From contig CM059973.1 of the NCBI GenBank assembly GCA_030490835.1, positions 63,120,008-63,184,007 of the forward strand: a stretch of 64,000 bases of DNA, read 5' to 3'. This document shows, one piece after another, positions 24,553-36,904 of the stretch (position 1 is its first letter; each line of letters starts with the position of its first letter). Both the position numbers and the translations under genes were made by a program. This DNA comes from Annona cherimola. Lineage: Eukaryota > Streptophyta > Magnoliopsida > Magnoliales > Annonaceae. Under the pieces are notes generated by a model. The model ran no database searches. It was not told the DNA's origin and saw only the letters and a program-made list of their open reading frames with translations.

Positions 24553-24826
24553 CATGCACCCAGGTGCACTAAATTGAGATGCACCTGGGGTGCAAAAACC
24601 AAACTTTTTATTATTTTTTTTGAAAATATTTTTACCCAACTATTAATTTAAGTATATTTAACATGTTATCAAGTTTTCCTATTTTTGGAGATTTGTAGAT
24701 TTTTTTTATTTTTCAAAATTAGTTGTATTTTCGTTATTAACAGTTGTATAAAAAAATTTTAAAAAATCATAAAAAATAGATTTTTGTACTCAGGTACACT
24801 GAAGCTTAATGCACCCAGGTACACTA
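24553..24826. mobile_element. Foldback MITE, copy 1 of 4
   Basis: The two ends are inverted copies of about 48 bp: left begins ATGCACCCAGGTGCACTAAA, right (inverted) begins AGTGTACCTGGGTGCATTAA, and both go on to a second GCACCTG-type motif and CAAAAA. The body folds on itself and carries the core CTATTTTTGGAGATTTG shared with copies at 36490-36892, 39109-39638 and 62463-62853. Confidence 0.7.
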
Positions 24827-24975
24827 GATAAGGTCCCCATAGATAATCTTGCATTTTGTTAGTCATTTGAGATAAAATGGATTGATTCTCATTTGGCTAA
24901 AAATTTTGAGAAAAGGAATTTTTAATTATATGTATGCTAATATGAAATTGGGAAATTGGACTATAGATTATTTAT

Positions 24976-25240
24976 ATAGGATGTGTTTAAGAATTGAAAA
25001 AACTTTTGAATGAGAAATTTTTAGTATAAAATTTTTTAAAAATAGAATAAAATAATGCAACATGATAGAGATATTGATAAAGAGTAAAGAGAATAAGGTT
25101 AAAATAGATAAGTTAGTTGTATAAGTAATTATATAGAAATGATTAAAAAGTATGATAATTATATACAAATACGTGAAGAAATGATTAAAAATTAATAAGA
25201 TAGTTATGGATTCATGCATAGTGAATTTGGGAGAGAAAAA
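24976..25240. mobile_element. T-rich MITE, copy 2 of 4 (inverted)
   Basis: It starts AGGATGTGTTTAAGAA. Its minus-strand translation resembles the plus-strand translation of the copy at 59665-59930 over about 45 residues (LSILTLFSL core), which shows sequence homology of the repeats and not a protein. Confidence 0.55.
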
Positions 25241-25244
25241 TTAT

Positions 25245-26366
25245 AGAAATTATATTGATGAATTTTGTGTATATTTGGATGATGGAGGATTCAAGGGTTG
25301 AGTCTAATATTGAAATTCGAGAAAAGAAATTCGGTTTACAAATATGAGGTAAGTAGAAGTTTTGAAATGAGTTTTAAAATTTTCTATGCTTTTTTGTGTA
25401 TGTTATGGGCTGAACCAATGTATTTTGATGTAAATTTGATGGATTTTCATTTCAGCTAATTTTATGTAATTTACGTGGTATTTATTATGTTTGAATTATT
25501 TGCAAAGAAATTTGAATTTATAGTTTTGATTTATATTGAGAAAGCATGATTTAGTATTTCGTAAGTATAATGTTTGAATGTGTAAACATGACATAAAAAA
25601 GATGACTTAAAGTTAAAGTTATGTGTAAGGGCTTGTACGAATACGATAAGAGTGATTCTGGTCTATGGGTCACTGAGTTAAAGAAGAAGTAAAGTTAAAT
25701 TGTTAAGTACATGAGCATGAGCAGTTACCTATAGTATGAACACAAGCGTTAATATGTTAAATGTTTATGAAAATTTTAATATTTAAAAGTTATTTTTGAG
25801 TTAATTTTCAGTATTTAGTTGTTTTTAGTCACTTTCTCTCTTACTGAGTTTGCCTGGACTTATCCTAATTTTCTTTTTTTAGTTAACTGGAAAAGTAATG
25901 GATGTAGCATATTATAGTTTCTGCAAGATAACAGAAGTTTAGTAAAATATTTATTTGGATTCAAGTATTGTTTAGTTGATGGCTTGTACTAATGTTTGAT
26001 ATAAGCAGTTGTTGTACCTATCTGTATTTTAAAATAAGTGCAGATTGATATGAGATAAGCGATATTTCATTAAAGGTTAATATGTAAATATAATCCAAGT
26101 AGTTAGAGAGAGAAGCTAAATTTGGAACATTTGATGTAAATATTTTGATTGATTATTAGAATTTAATTCAACTTCCATTGTAATATAAATTGATCATTAC
26201 CACTAATTATATCGTGATATTACTATTATTATTATTATTATTAAGTGAGCCCAATACCAGTAATTTACTATCATAGGTCGTTCTATGTTCTTTCGTCTTG
26301 ACCGGTTCGGAGAGGTTTTAGGTAGCGACTGATGGCCTAGGAGGTGTTGGCCGGTAGGGCATTACA
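25245..26366 (+). mobile_element. LTR-like element ending GGGCATTACA
   Basis: It shows a splice-donor-like GAGGTAAGTAG near 25342, CTTACTGAGTTTGCCT near 25848, and an end GGGCATTACA at 26366 comparable to the GGTGTTACA end at 11795. The 5' edge was not found and no target duplication was confirmed. I infer a relative of the solo LTR at 10024-11795. Confidence 0.35.
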
Positions 26367-26399
26367 AGGAAGGTGAAAGGCTAATTAGGGAAGAAGAGA

Positions 26400-26860
26400 G
26401 GTTGATTAGGGTTTATGTTAAACATTTATATACCCCCTCTTAACAATTTGATGACTTGAACTGGTTAGATAAATTAAATGGATTACTAAACAGGTTAATG
26501 GGTTGCAAAATCTCAACCCTAATCCATTTATATATTTAAATATTTGCATACTTGGTGAATCATAAACTATTTATTACAAGATCTCAAGCTAAAACATTTA
26601 TAAATGAGTTGGATAGAAAGTTGACCAATTGACCATGACTATTAACATCCAAAAACAACATATGCATGTGTGGCTACTCAATTTTAAGTTATGACCATCT
26701 TTAGTGAGATCTTAGTTATTCATTTAATTTTAATTTGAAAAATATATTATGATATTACAAAGTTACTTTTAATTAAACAACAAAATCAAATGGGTTGTTA
26801 CTTGATAAAAACTATCCAATTATATTTTAGAATTATTTAATATCAGTGTCTAGTATTTCT
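26400..26860. repeat. Dispersed repeat, related to 34500-34790
   Basis: GGATTACTAAACAGGTTA, ATAAACTATTTATT and CATTTATAAA occur in the same order and spacing here and at 34500-34790. It is likely a nonautonomous element; ends were not resolved. Confidence 0.5.
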
Positions 26861-27883
26861 TTTTTTTTCTTTTTTTATGGATTTAGAAACTGTTCGTGGC
26901 TCCTAAGCAGCTTTCAGCCTACCAAAAAAACCAAAAAATAAAAACAGGCGAAAGCTGAAGGAGCCAACCCACTACCCAAGAAACAGCTGGGCATCTTGAC
27001 AAATAAAAGCTGAAATACAATCAGGCGAAACATCCTGCCATATCCCACCTTCTCTTGTTGACGTAGCTGCCCATTTTGCAAGATGGTGAGCCAGTTGGTT
27101 TCCAGTTCTCAACACATGACCAAAACACACCCCATCAAAAGAGTCTTTCAAAGCTCTGATCTCGTCTAACCAGATTCCCAAATCTGAGTGAATCTCATCA
27201 TTGCCCTTTAGCTAAGAAATTACCCCTAAGGAGTCACTCTCTACTTCAATTTTCCTACATCCTCTCTCAGCCACCAATTTCATCCCTAGCAGTGTTGCTT
27301 TTATTTCCATCTTCATTGGACTTATCTCCTCCTCATCCTCCCAGCACCTAGTTGCCAGGAAGGAGGCATTTCCATCTCTGATGATTGCTCCATAGCCCGT
27401 CTGATTTTTTAAGCGGCTTAATCCTGCATTTACGTTTAATTTGAGCCACCCCTCCTTTGGTTTTCTCCATTTTGCAGAGCTGGCTTCAACATTTACAGCT
27501 CCGTTGCAAGCAATAAGAGAAGAGTGGAAGTTGTGAGTGTAATTTACGCACCACTTATCCAAATCCTCAAGCAAAACAGGGCCCTCTTCAACTCGTTCCT
27601 TATTTCTTAGAAACCATATTCGCCAGCAAATTGTGAGGTATAACATGAAAGGAAAATCATCTCCTCCATTCAGTAGTGCTTCCAAAATCTCTCTTATGGA
27701 GCTGAAGTGTCTTCCTTGTAGCCCTTTCAATGTCTCGTTTCCAAACCACTTCTTCACCTTGTCACAATTCTAGAACAGGTGCAGATTGTCTTCCGCATCA
27801 GAAGGTTGCTTACGTAGAAGACAATATACGTCACTTGTATTCCTTTTCTCAGGACATTTACTCTCACCAGAAGGGAGTCAATG
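26861..27883 (-). pseudogene. LINE C ORF2 3' part: zf-RVT and RNase H
   Basis: The minus-strand frame at 27212-27757 carries the end of zf-RVT (CWRIWFLRNKERVEEG) and an RNase H start (WLKLNVNAG, GYGAIIRDG, VESDSLG), and the frame at 26972-27181 the RNase H end (HVLRTGNQLAHHLAKWA). Upstream, 27780-27883 encodes the preceding zf-RVT stretch (VRVNVLRKGIQ). A stop and a frame change separate the two main pieces. A T run with one C on the plus strand at 26861-26877 is the likely poly(A) tail. This is a different subfamily from LINEs A and B. The coding sequence resumes at 30723 beyond an LTR insertion. Confidence 0.85.
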
Positions 27884-28297
27884 TATAGTCTCTGTATACC
27901 GGCAATTTTTAAATTGCAACTCTAAGCATACGACATATATAAATGAAAATTTTGGGCCATGAAATTAATAAAATTAGAATTTTATTAATGACCTAAAATT
28001 ATAAAATAAGAAAAGGGAGAATTAATAAATAAAAAATGATGACTTAGAATGTTATTGTTGAATGGAATAATAATAATAAAGTGTATTATTTAATTTTAGA
28101 TTAATTAATTAATTTCAGTCAAATGGTTTAATTTAAGTGATTAATTGATTTAAATTATTTAAATCAATTAATGACTATGATTTAATGGCTTAAATGCATA
28201 TGGTGGATATAAGTTATAAAATTTAAAATATTATGATTCATGACATATAAATATATATATGGACATATGACAAAAAAAATTTAAAAACATATGAAGG

Positions 28298-28318
28298 GTA
28301 GCCGCACGTGCGGACTAC
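28298..28318. promoter_or_regulatory. G-box palindrome in the LTR-like element
   Basis: CCGCACGTGCGG (28302-28313) is a perfect 12-bp palindrome around the plant G-box CACGTG, and GTAG/CTAC at its edges extends the symmetry. It lies about 60 bp before the purine-rich transcribed-looking block, where a promoter element would be expected. Confidence 0.4.
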
Positions 28319-28536
28319 TTTAAGTGGGGCCACCAAAGTAGCTCCTTTTTCTTGCTTGTGCGTGAACAGAGAGGGGAGTGGAAGAAAAAATGGAAAAGAG
28401 AGAGAAGAAAGAAGAAGTAGAAGGAGAAGAGAAGGAAGAGCAGGGAGAGGAGGGCTGCTGTTTTCATCCACCGCATGCCGGCGTCAACACGAGCTGTTGC
28501 CGTCATCGGCCGCCCGCTGCTAGTGACTAGAGATGT

Positions 28537-28555
28537 GAGAGAGAGAGAGAGAGAG
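28537..28555. repeat. (GA)n microsatellite
   Basis: About nine GA dinucleotides immediately precede the splice-donor-like GGTATGAG. Confidence 0.9.
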
Positions 28556-30722
28556 GTATGAGTTTTTTGTGGATTTTTGAAAATTTCTTTTTGAACATGT
28601 GAAAATCATAAAACTTTTGTTAAATATGGGTAGATTTATAAGAATGGATAGAGAAATTATACAAAAGGGGATGAAAATTCAGATTCTTGATTGGGGGAGT
28701 TAGGGTTTTGGTTTTCCATCCCAAATCATGGTAGAAATTATGGGGCTTTAATAGATTCATGTATATGATGATGATTAGAGTGTAAAACATGTAAATGGAA
28801 GCCTAAAAATTAATCCTATGCATGAATCCCAAATCTCAAGAGTTGAAATGTTTAAGTTTTCTACCTGAAATTACTATATAGCATATTTAAATGATGTTGG
28901 GATGTATTATTTCTAAAATTACATATAAAATCTTAGGTAGGAAATGAAATTCGAAATTTTCATCATACTTTAAATGTAGGAAAGCCCTAAAAGAGGGCCT
29001 AGGCATAGGACTTTTATACTATTTATGTACAAGATAATTTATAAATAATTTTGAAGTCATTCGGATGTGGAAATTGGATGGAAAGATGAGAGCAGTTGGG
29101 TATATATATGTTATGGGCATGTGTTGTTGCTTGTAAATGTTAAATTTAGTAATTTAAGAGTACGTGAGTAATTTAATAGTATTTTCGAGTATAAATGGAT
29201 GAAAAAGCTTTAATAGATTATAATACATAAAATTTCAAATATGATATAGATTAAATTTATAAACTCTAAGTATGTAAGATTTATAAGATTAAGATTAACT
29301 TAATTTTATGATATCATTGGGTTGAATTCCATATTTGGAAGTCTAGAGTGGGAACAAGAGGTTTATTCAAGTGTAAGATAAAAATTATTTAAATGAGATT
29401 TTCAAGCAAAGAAATGCTTGAATTTCTTATTAAAGCCAATAAAAAATGAGCAAGTAGGAAAGAAGTAGGCATGTAGATTGGCATGCTTGATGATGGAAAT
29501 GATATGTTTAGGTAATATTTCCTGTTGGTTATGTTAGGGAGTGATAAAGGAAAGATGGAGAAAAACTAAAGGAAAAAGGTTAGCAAGCACCTTCAAGTTT
29601 TCATCTTAAAAGAATGGTGTGGTAAGAGAATCTATTTTTACCCTTTTATTTCAAGAAAGGTCATTACTAATGAGTTTGTGTTATTTAAATGCTTCTTCAA
29701 ATTGACATGCATTGAAAAAGTACTTGAGGATGACCATTTCCCTATGCATATGTTTTAAAGAAAAAAATGTGTTCTAAAATATATTTCATAACTTGATTTT
29801 TGCGTATAGACCTTGTTGTCATGTTAAGTTGGCAAAACTCAACTCATACCATAAGTGCATATGATGCACGTGTGAATGGAACTCATGCATGAAAAGTGAA
29901 TTAAGAAGGCTTTGTCAAGGTTGGAAGAGGACAGGTTGTCCACCCTTGATGTAGCCCAGTCAATGCACCTGACGCCTTTCAGTAGAAAGATTTTTATGGG
30001 TGGATGATCAATTAGTAAGTGTCATCACCTCATGGGAATGATGTCATTGAATGATATATGTGTGTACACTCATCTCATTATCACACATGTATAACGGGAA
30101 TTCGAGAATTTTGTGATTTTAGTTAATGCCACGAGTTTTGGAAATTATGTATTTCTAAATGCTTACTTACTGAGAATTTTATACTCATTGTTTTTAACTA
30201 ATCAGTATGTGCAAATTATTAGATTTGATAGAAAAGCCTTCACTAATAGTAAAGCAATAAAGGTATAATTTTTAATATTTCTAAAAAATTGGAGCCATCA
30301 AGATGTAATTTTTGTAATTGTGAGTATGTATTATATTTAAATATTTTATATAGTTGTTAAATGTAGTATTTACCTTCTCGTGTGAAGTGTAATTGTATAA
30401 GGGTGTATTAGTTGAATTAAAATAAACGTGAGTGATTTAGTAGAAAATGTTGGATTTGTAATGACTATCAGGTTTTGTATTACCCAAACGTCCTAAATAT
30501 AGGTGGCATGCTACCAGATTTTAGTTAAATAAATAGAGCCAATGTAGGTTTTAAAGAAAAGAAAAAGGAAAACAATTTAAGTTGATTTCCTGCCACATTA
30601 GAAAAGCTTCTACTCATATAAACAATGAAACTTTGGTTTCATTCGCTAGCTTCACCATCTAAAAATATCCATGGAATAAGGTACGACGCGTTGGTGCACT
30701 CGTAAGTCAGGGTGCTATAGTC

Positions 30723-31793
30723 CTAATTGAATATTCTAATCTTACTTGGAAGCTTGGTTCTCCATATTTCTTTGATAATTTTTTCATCCCTGTCATGTAA
30801 TCTACTTACCTCCAGATTTTCATCCCCCTATTCGTCTTTGAAGGCTAGTGCATATGGTGTTCTTACTGAAAATTTCCCACTGGCCTCCCTATCCCATAAC
30901 ACCTTATCATCCTCTCAGCCTGTAGATATTAGAGTGTCCCTGATAATTCGCCAACCAGCTTCCCCAATTGCCCTTTTCATCGCTTCCTCTCTCCACTCTA
31001 GATTAGTTTGATCAATAAATTCCTATACTAGAGAGTCCTTAATTTCTTTTGATTGAGGGCTGACTTGTGAAATCTTTTTAGCTGTCCATCTATTCAGAAA
31101 GAATCTCACACTTTCCCCAATCCTTATTCTCCATCTGCAGCCTGCTTTTATTATAGATAAGATCTTCACGATGCTATTCCATATGTATGAAATGCCTCTA
31201 CTCCTTTCGCACTACCAAACATCCCCTGAGGGAAAGTTTTTGGACTTAAACAATATGTGGTAGATTGAGTCAGTCTTTATTATGATCCTCTAAGCTTGCT
31301 TTGTGACTAATGCCTTGTTGAAAACAAACACAACCCTGAAGCCCATGACCCCCCCTCTCTTTTGACTCGCACATTTTCTTCCACCCAATCCAGATAATTT
31401 TCCTTCTACCATTACTTTTACCCCACCAGTATTTACTTATAATCGCATTTACCTCATAACGTAGTCTTTTTGGTAAGAGGAAAAGGCTCATGTTATAGCT
31501 AGGGACTGATTGTGCTATAGCTTTGATTAAGATCTCTTTCCTTCTTGATGAAATGAGTTTTCCTTGCTAGCCTTGAATCCGCTTCCATATCTTCTCTGTC
31601 AAGCTCTGAAAAGCTTTTACTCTACTCTTCCCCATGCATACAGGCTGCCAAAGTATATAGACATTTCAATTTTTTCAATTTCAACTGCCCTTTTCACCTC
31701 ACATCTTGTGATTGCCTTTGTGTTCTTACTAAAAAATGTGGCTATTTTATCCATATTCGCCTTAGGTCCTGATAACTCTTCATAGAGTTATCA
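30723..31793 (-). pseudogene. LINE C ORF2 middle part: RT thumb to zf-RVT
   Basis: Minus strand. From 31790 down: LYEELSGPKANMDK (after the RT palm), then AITMSLFLLPKRLR, YWWGKSNGRRKIIWIGWKKM and, to 30740, KEIWRTKLPSKIRIF. Several stops and frame changes occur. It is continuous with 26861-27883 once the LTR insertion is removed, and with 33190-33555 after the second insertion. Confidence 0.8.
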
Positions 31794-33182
31794 ACGCTCA
31801 TTTTGCACTTAATTTGGATGCTAGTTCAAGAGAAACATGTAAATTTACATAGGTTTTGCATTAGTTTTCATCATTTGTGTAATTCCTTCATCTTGTGTAG
31901 TTTTCATACATTTTAGGTTGCATCTAGTTAAAATTTATCGCGTTTTAGTTGTTTTAATTTTATTTGATCATTTTGAAATGAATTTACTTGTTTTCACTTT
32001 TTATTATAGGAAAAAAGAGGGCAATTCCTATGCAAATTCAAGGTAAAAAGAGGATGGAATGAAAAGAAATCATTTAAAGCTGTCAAAGAGTAACGTTGTC
32101 TCCAGCATGCTCGTGGCCGCCGCCACCAGTCCACCACTTCAAGAGAACTTGCATTGCTAACTGTCCAGGAGCATTGTGGCCGCAGCCGCGGAGGTCATGT
32201 ATGAAAATTTTCACATGTGTGAAGCTCCTAATGCATAGGGGGTATAAATATATCTTTTAGGATTTCAAGAATAGAACTTAGGGAACTTGTGGCTACTGAG
32301 AAAGGGGGAGAAAAACAAGGGCTTCAAGGAAAGCGAGAGAATTAAGTGGAGATTCAGCTGTTACACTGCAAAACATAGAGTTTCATCTCCTCTTTTCATT
32401 TTCTGTATTCTCCTCCCTTGGGATGATTGTACTTGATGTTGAAGGGATTTAATATCATGGTTTTGAGTTGAATCTCTTTGTGATGGGAGATATGTAAGAT
32501 TTGATATCATAGACTATGTTATTTGGTTTTCTTGAACTTGAATAAAATTATGATTGTGCTGTAATTTATGTTGCTTGATATTACCCTTATATATTATGCC
32601 TAATGCATCTACAAGCCTTGCAATCTTATAGATTGATTTAATTTCTAAATCTATGATTGGAAGAGTGAGTTTTGGATGAGATCCATATATAAGGAACAGG
32701 TTTTCTAATTGCTATGTGAATTGGGTGTTAATATGGATAGAAATATACCTATTAACCCAAGTAATCTTAATTAAGTTATATAGTTATCAACCTTGTTTTA
32801 CTTAGGTGCATGGGAACATAGTAAACAACTAAAACAAAATTAGGTTTATATATGTTGGAAGACATATACAAATATAAATGAACCTAGATTAGTAATCTTT
32901 GTATAACTAGCTTCAAAAGGAACCAATTTGACATAGCTATGAGTCAATGAATTCATACTCTCATCCATTTTAACCATCCCAAGGCAATCCCTCTTGTAGC
33001 CATCCCACCTTTAATCAATTAATGCTTTATTTAGTTTTTTAGTTCTGCAAATACAAATTCCATTTTATCTTCAATTAATTTTAGACAATTGAATTTTAAG
33101 GTGTCAATCCGTTTAACACAATCCTCACGGGAACGATACTCTGCTTACTCTTTATTACTTGATCGGCACGTATACTTGCATT
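31794..33182. mobile_element. LTR-like insertion inside LINE C
   Basis: About 1.4 kb separates two LINE C reverse-transcriptase pieces. Its left part starts near AGAGTTATCAACGCTCATTT and its right end reads TTACTTGATCGGCACGTATA, wording familiar from ends of some plant Ty3-type LTRs. The left junction makes a palindrome, TGATAACTCT-TCAT-AGAGTTATCA. No gag or pol is present; exact ends and a target duplication were not established. Confidence 0.45.
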
Positions 33183-33555
33183 AAAACGAACATTTTAATT
33201 TGACATATACGCAGCACGTCATGTCTTGACACCTCCTCGTACACTATCAGAATTCTCTTCAATTCATCTATCTCATACATTGTTGCTTTACAGAACAGAA
33301 GCACATCATCAACAAAAAATAGGTGAGTCAGTTTCATACCATTTCTGCAAATTTTCATACCGTGAAGTCTTTCTCTTGAGTGTGAAACCTTTAGAAGAGC
33401 AGACAAACCTTCCGCACAAAAAAGAAATAAGTGAGGGAAAAGTGGGTTCCCTTGTCATAATCCTCTCCCAAGGAAGAAGGTTCTAGATCTTGAGCCGTTT
33501 ACATTTACATTATATGAAACTGAACCGAGGTAGCTATTGATCCACTGAATCCATA
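33183..33555 (-). pseudogene. LINE C ORF2 RT palm, 5'-truncated
   Basis: The minus strand encodes the RT core: YNVNVNG, then a degenerate GRGL-QGNPLFPHLFLFCAEG, then LTHLFFVDDVLLFCKA, where VDD replaces the usual ADD box, and ELKRILIVYEE. A stop interrupts the QGNP stretch. Homology ends near 33555 at the 5' side, so endonuclease and ORF1 are absent. Confidence 0.8.
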
Positions 33556-34499
33556 TATATTAAAAATAAAATTTTTGTTATCCATATATCCGAACTTGTT
33601 GGATTCATGAGAGTAATTATTGAAACACTTTGCACTTATACCAACTTTTGGTTTAACCCTAGAGGCTGAAAACATTCATTAACTGGCCTTAAATAATCTA
33701 AATAGAGACTACTTCACTCCATAGCCTACTCGACCTATCTATGTTGTTTTAATTTATAATTTATTATATTATAGTGAAATTTATAATATAATATCTGTTA
33801 TATAAAATATTTATAGATACAAAAATCTTAGATAAATAACTAACAATATATTAATATGTATAAGTAAAGATATTAAAAATAAAAATAATAGAAAATTATA
33901 GAAAAATCTCTTATGGATACATTAAAAAACATTTTTCTTCATTAAATGGGTGTCTTTTGGATTTAAAAAATTCTCACAATGTAATACTAAAAATTAAGTT
34001 TTAATATTATAGTAAAAGTACAAAAAAATCATTAAAAAGAGAAACTTTTTATTTTTAAAAATATTCCTCAAATTTAAGAGCTTTTTGCATTTATAACTAC
34101 AAATTCAGCCACGATTGCAAACATACCGCAAGTTATGCTGAAATTGCAATCTCACCTACATGGTTTGGAACTTTAGATTATACTACGTTACTCAACTAGT
34201 GTCTCTTAAGGCCATCCGTGTTTGGGTGGAAATGACAAAATTATCCCCGACATTGAGGTATTGTCTGAGCAGTGTGTTGTTTAAAGGTGTTAACAGATTG
34301 GGTTAGACGAGTTGGAACTTAATCCTAATTCAAATTTAACTTATTGACAACCCATTTAATAAATTTTTTATGGGTCGTATAGCGGACAATTTGATAGTCT
34401 GAACTCTGACAGAAGATGATTTCACAAGAAGAGTTTTAGCGCATGAAAAAATAAAAATAGGGCAACAATCGAAAAATAGAATTAGGGCAAACGATGAGA
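33556..34499. other. AT-rich spacer, no gene seen
   Basis: Nothing coding, tandem or inverted could be supported. Confidence 0.4.
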
Positions 34500-34790
34500 G
34501 AGACTTAGCTGAAAAAATAACCAAAGAGTTAATGTTTATATATATATACATATATTAGACTTTAATGAGTTAAAGGCATTAAACGGGTTGAACCAGTCAA
34601 ATGAGTTAAATGGGTTACTAAACAGGTTATGAAATCTTAACTATAACTTATTTATTTAATTACATGGTTGAACAGGTTGACAGGCTATAAACTATTTATT
34701 TCAAAATCTCGACTCAAACCCATTTATAAAGGGATGGACGAGCGGATTGACTGATTGATCGATTGACCGTTATCATTAATACCTCCGTAT
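34500..34790. repeat. Dispersed repeat, related to 26400-26860
   Basis: It shares GGTTACTAAACAGGTTA, ATAAACTATTTATT and CCATTTATAAA in order with the earlier copy. Confidence 0.5.
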
Positions 34791-35174
34791 TATTTTATTT
34801 TCAACAACTGCATTCGATTTAGTCTTGCTTCATTTTCATCATCTACTCTCTTCTTTTCTTCTGTTATTATACTTCTCCCCCTTTTCCATTTTAGCTTGTA
34901 ATTTTCTACCTCAATTTTCATCGTCCAAGCCGTGAAGGCCAAGATCGAAATTTGCCGAATCACCTGCGCTACTCGCGAGAGAAGATGCCATCAGTAGCAT
35001 CAGCTGATTTGTCACATTGTATGGGATCACAAATTTTTTTTCCTATTTTCAAAGAATAATAATCTATTTTTTATTTTAAATACAATTTTTTTCCATCCCA
35101 ATACACTTTTTTATTCTTATTATCCATTTTCATCTCATCTTCGAATGGGTTTCTCCTCGATTGTAGAATGGCTT

Positions 35175-36400
35175 TGTAGCACCCACCGCGAGCGCTACGA
35201 TGGCCTCGGAATGGTTTCCCGGGCCTTGGAAATCTGAATCATGTTGGACAGCAACGTGGGCTTAGTTTTCCTGCATTCACGTGGGATAAAACGCGTTAGA
35301 CTTCACGTTTTTTAGAAAGGATGACCTTATGGGCGTTTTCTCATTATTTCGACAGCATAACGGCTTAAAACAGGGCTTTCCGTACACGGATCAAGTCACA
35401 AATCTGGTAGCATAACGACAGCGTATTATGCTGGAATCCGTGGACCCGCGTGCACCCACCTTGCCGGGACGTTAGCTTAAATACGCACGCAAAAATAAAG
35501 GAAAAACGGAGTCACCACTGATCTTTAAAGGGAGATCAGCCCCTGTTTAAAGAAATAAGGCACTAGTCGTACAAAGTTCGGGTTCCGGCCTTCGGATTGA
35601 AGCAAATATAATGAAATCTGCCAACCCGAGGCGGTTTACATGGGCGTGAAAAGGGGAAAAATGAAAGATTTGAGAGAATGAGAGAGATGGAAAGGGGCGT
35701 GGAAGAGAAGCTCGTAGCTTGGAGAGCGTGAAAAGCGGAGCGCCGGGGCTTTGTTGCAGACTCCCATCCTCCCCTCTGGGATGCCTCTCCAAGTGTGCCT
35801 TGAGTGAGGGGGGTGCTCCTCCTTTTATAGATGTAGGAGTGGGCTTTGGGCCACTTGGGGTCATGAACTTGGTCCATGGGTTTGAGCTTGAGGTGGGATC
35901 ATGGGCTTTGGGCCACTTAAAAGGTTGGACTTGGTCCATAGGCTTGAGCTTGGAGTGGGAGCATGAGCTTTGGGCCACTTGAAGGATTGGACTTGGTCCA
36001 TAGGCTTGAGCTTGGTGGGCTAGAGCTTCGCTAAGTCCGTTGTTTTGGGTGGGCCATTGTAGAGGCCCAAAGTTGTAGAGAAGCCTGCTTCTGAGTCTCC
36101 TTTTGCTCTTGTGGGCCTGTAGGAGGTTCGCTCTTGTGGGCCGGATCCGGTTTGTTGAAAAGCCTGCTTCGAGGCTTGGTGAAGCTTCGCTCCTGTGGGC
36201 TGAGTTCGGGAGAGCCCGCTTGGCTTGCTTGAATCTCCTTTTGCCTTGAATTTGCTTGGGCTTGGACCTTTTCCACGTGTTGTACATTTTGTGCTTGAGG
36301 GAGGAGTGTCAACAGGCTTTTAGTAGCCATTGGTGGATTTTCTGCTGATGAAGATCACAAAGGATAGACGGCTTGGACGTGCTACGGGAACCCATGAATT
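35175..36400. mobile_element. LTR-like remnant with GGAGTCACCAC motif
   Basis: It begins TGTAGCACCC at 35175. At 35508 it has ACGGAGTCACCACTGATC, a word often seen in Tat/Ogre-type Ty3 LTR regions, and on the minus strand CTATAAAAGGAGG near 35824 could be a promoter. The 246-residue minus frame (35547-36287) is Pro/Ser/Lys-rich and crosses the minisatellite below; I do not call it a gene. Ends beyond 35175 are unresolved. Confidence 0.3.
35845..36015. repeat. 62-bp minisatellite, about 2.7 copies
   Basis: TTTGGGCCACTT recurs at about 35845, 35907 and 35969, each followed by GACTTGGTCCATAGG-type words and GCTTGAGCTTG. Confidence 0.8.
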
Positions 36401-36489
36401 AGATTTTCATGGGCTTCTACCTAGTTTGGGATGTTGGCTTCAACACGAATCCTATGTAAGGATAATTTTGTTATTTCTACCCCAAGACA

Positions 36490-36892
36490 AGTGGCCTTAA
36501 CGGGCACTTAGTGGAACATTTTTAAATACATCTAGATGCACTTAGCTCAATACACCCAGATGTATTTAACTCACTTTTTATATTTTTTTGAAATTTTTTT
36601 TATAAAATTATTAATCTAGGTGTATTTAACATATGTATCAATTTTTATTATTTTAAAAATTTTTAGATATTTATTTTGGATTTTTTAAAATCAATGTCAG
36701 TTTTGTAATTCATAAATTATGAAACTGCTATTGATTTTAAAATTTTCAAAAAAGTCTACAAATATTCAAAAATGATAAAAATTGATATACATATTAAATA
36801 AATCTAGTTGTGTAAAATATTTCAAAACATATAAAAAAAAATAAATTTTCACGTCCGAGTGCACTAGACTGCAACTTAAGTGACACACACAT
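36490..36892. mobile_element. Foldback MITE, copy 2 of 4
   Basis: Left and right halves are inverted copies around a centre near 36710 (TTTTGTAATTC / GAAACTGC region). The arms carry AATCTAGGTGTATTTAACA and TATCAATTTTTAT, shared with the other copies. Ends carry degenerate GTGCACT motifs (CCGAGTGCACTAGACTGC on the right). Confidence 0.6.
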
Positions 36893-36904
36893 AATTTGTT
36901 CTAA

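Larger units (their letters stand above)
27884..30722 (+). mobile_element. LTR-like insertion (solo LTR?) inside LINE C, 7-bp direct repeat
   Basis: TATAGTC stands on both sides (27884-27890 and 30716-30722). Removing one copy plus the 2825-bp body rejoins LINE C coding sequence exactly: the IWRTKLPSKIRIF segment then leads into LYIDSL and VRVNVLRKG with only one base missing. Five bases would be the usual LTR duplication, so the true edge may lie within the seven. The body has a purine-rich block at about 28370-28555 ending in a splice-donor-like GAGGTATGAG, then CTTACTGAGAATTTTA near 30167. There is no coding. It is related to 2880-4995 (inverted). Confidence 0.7.

Noticed and set aside
35547..36287. 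246-aa minus-strand frame, Pro/Lys-rich
   Set aside because: It crosses a 62-bp minisatellite in LTR-like sequence and shows no domain or signal. Openness is explained by composition.
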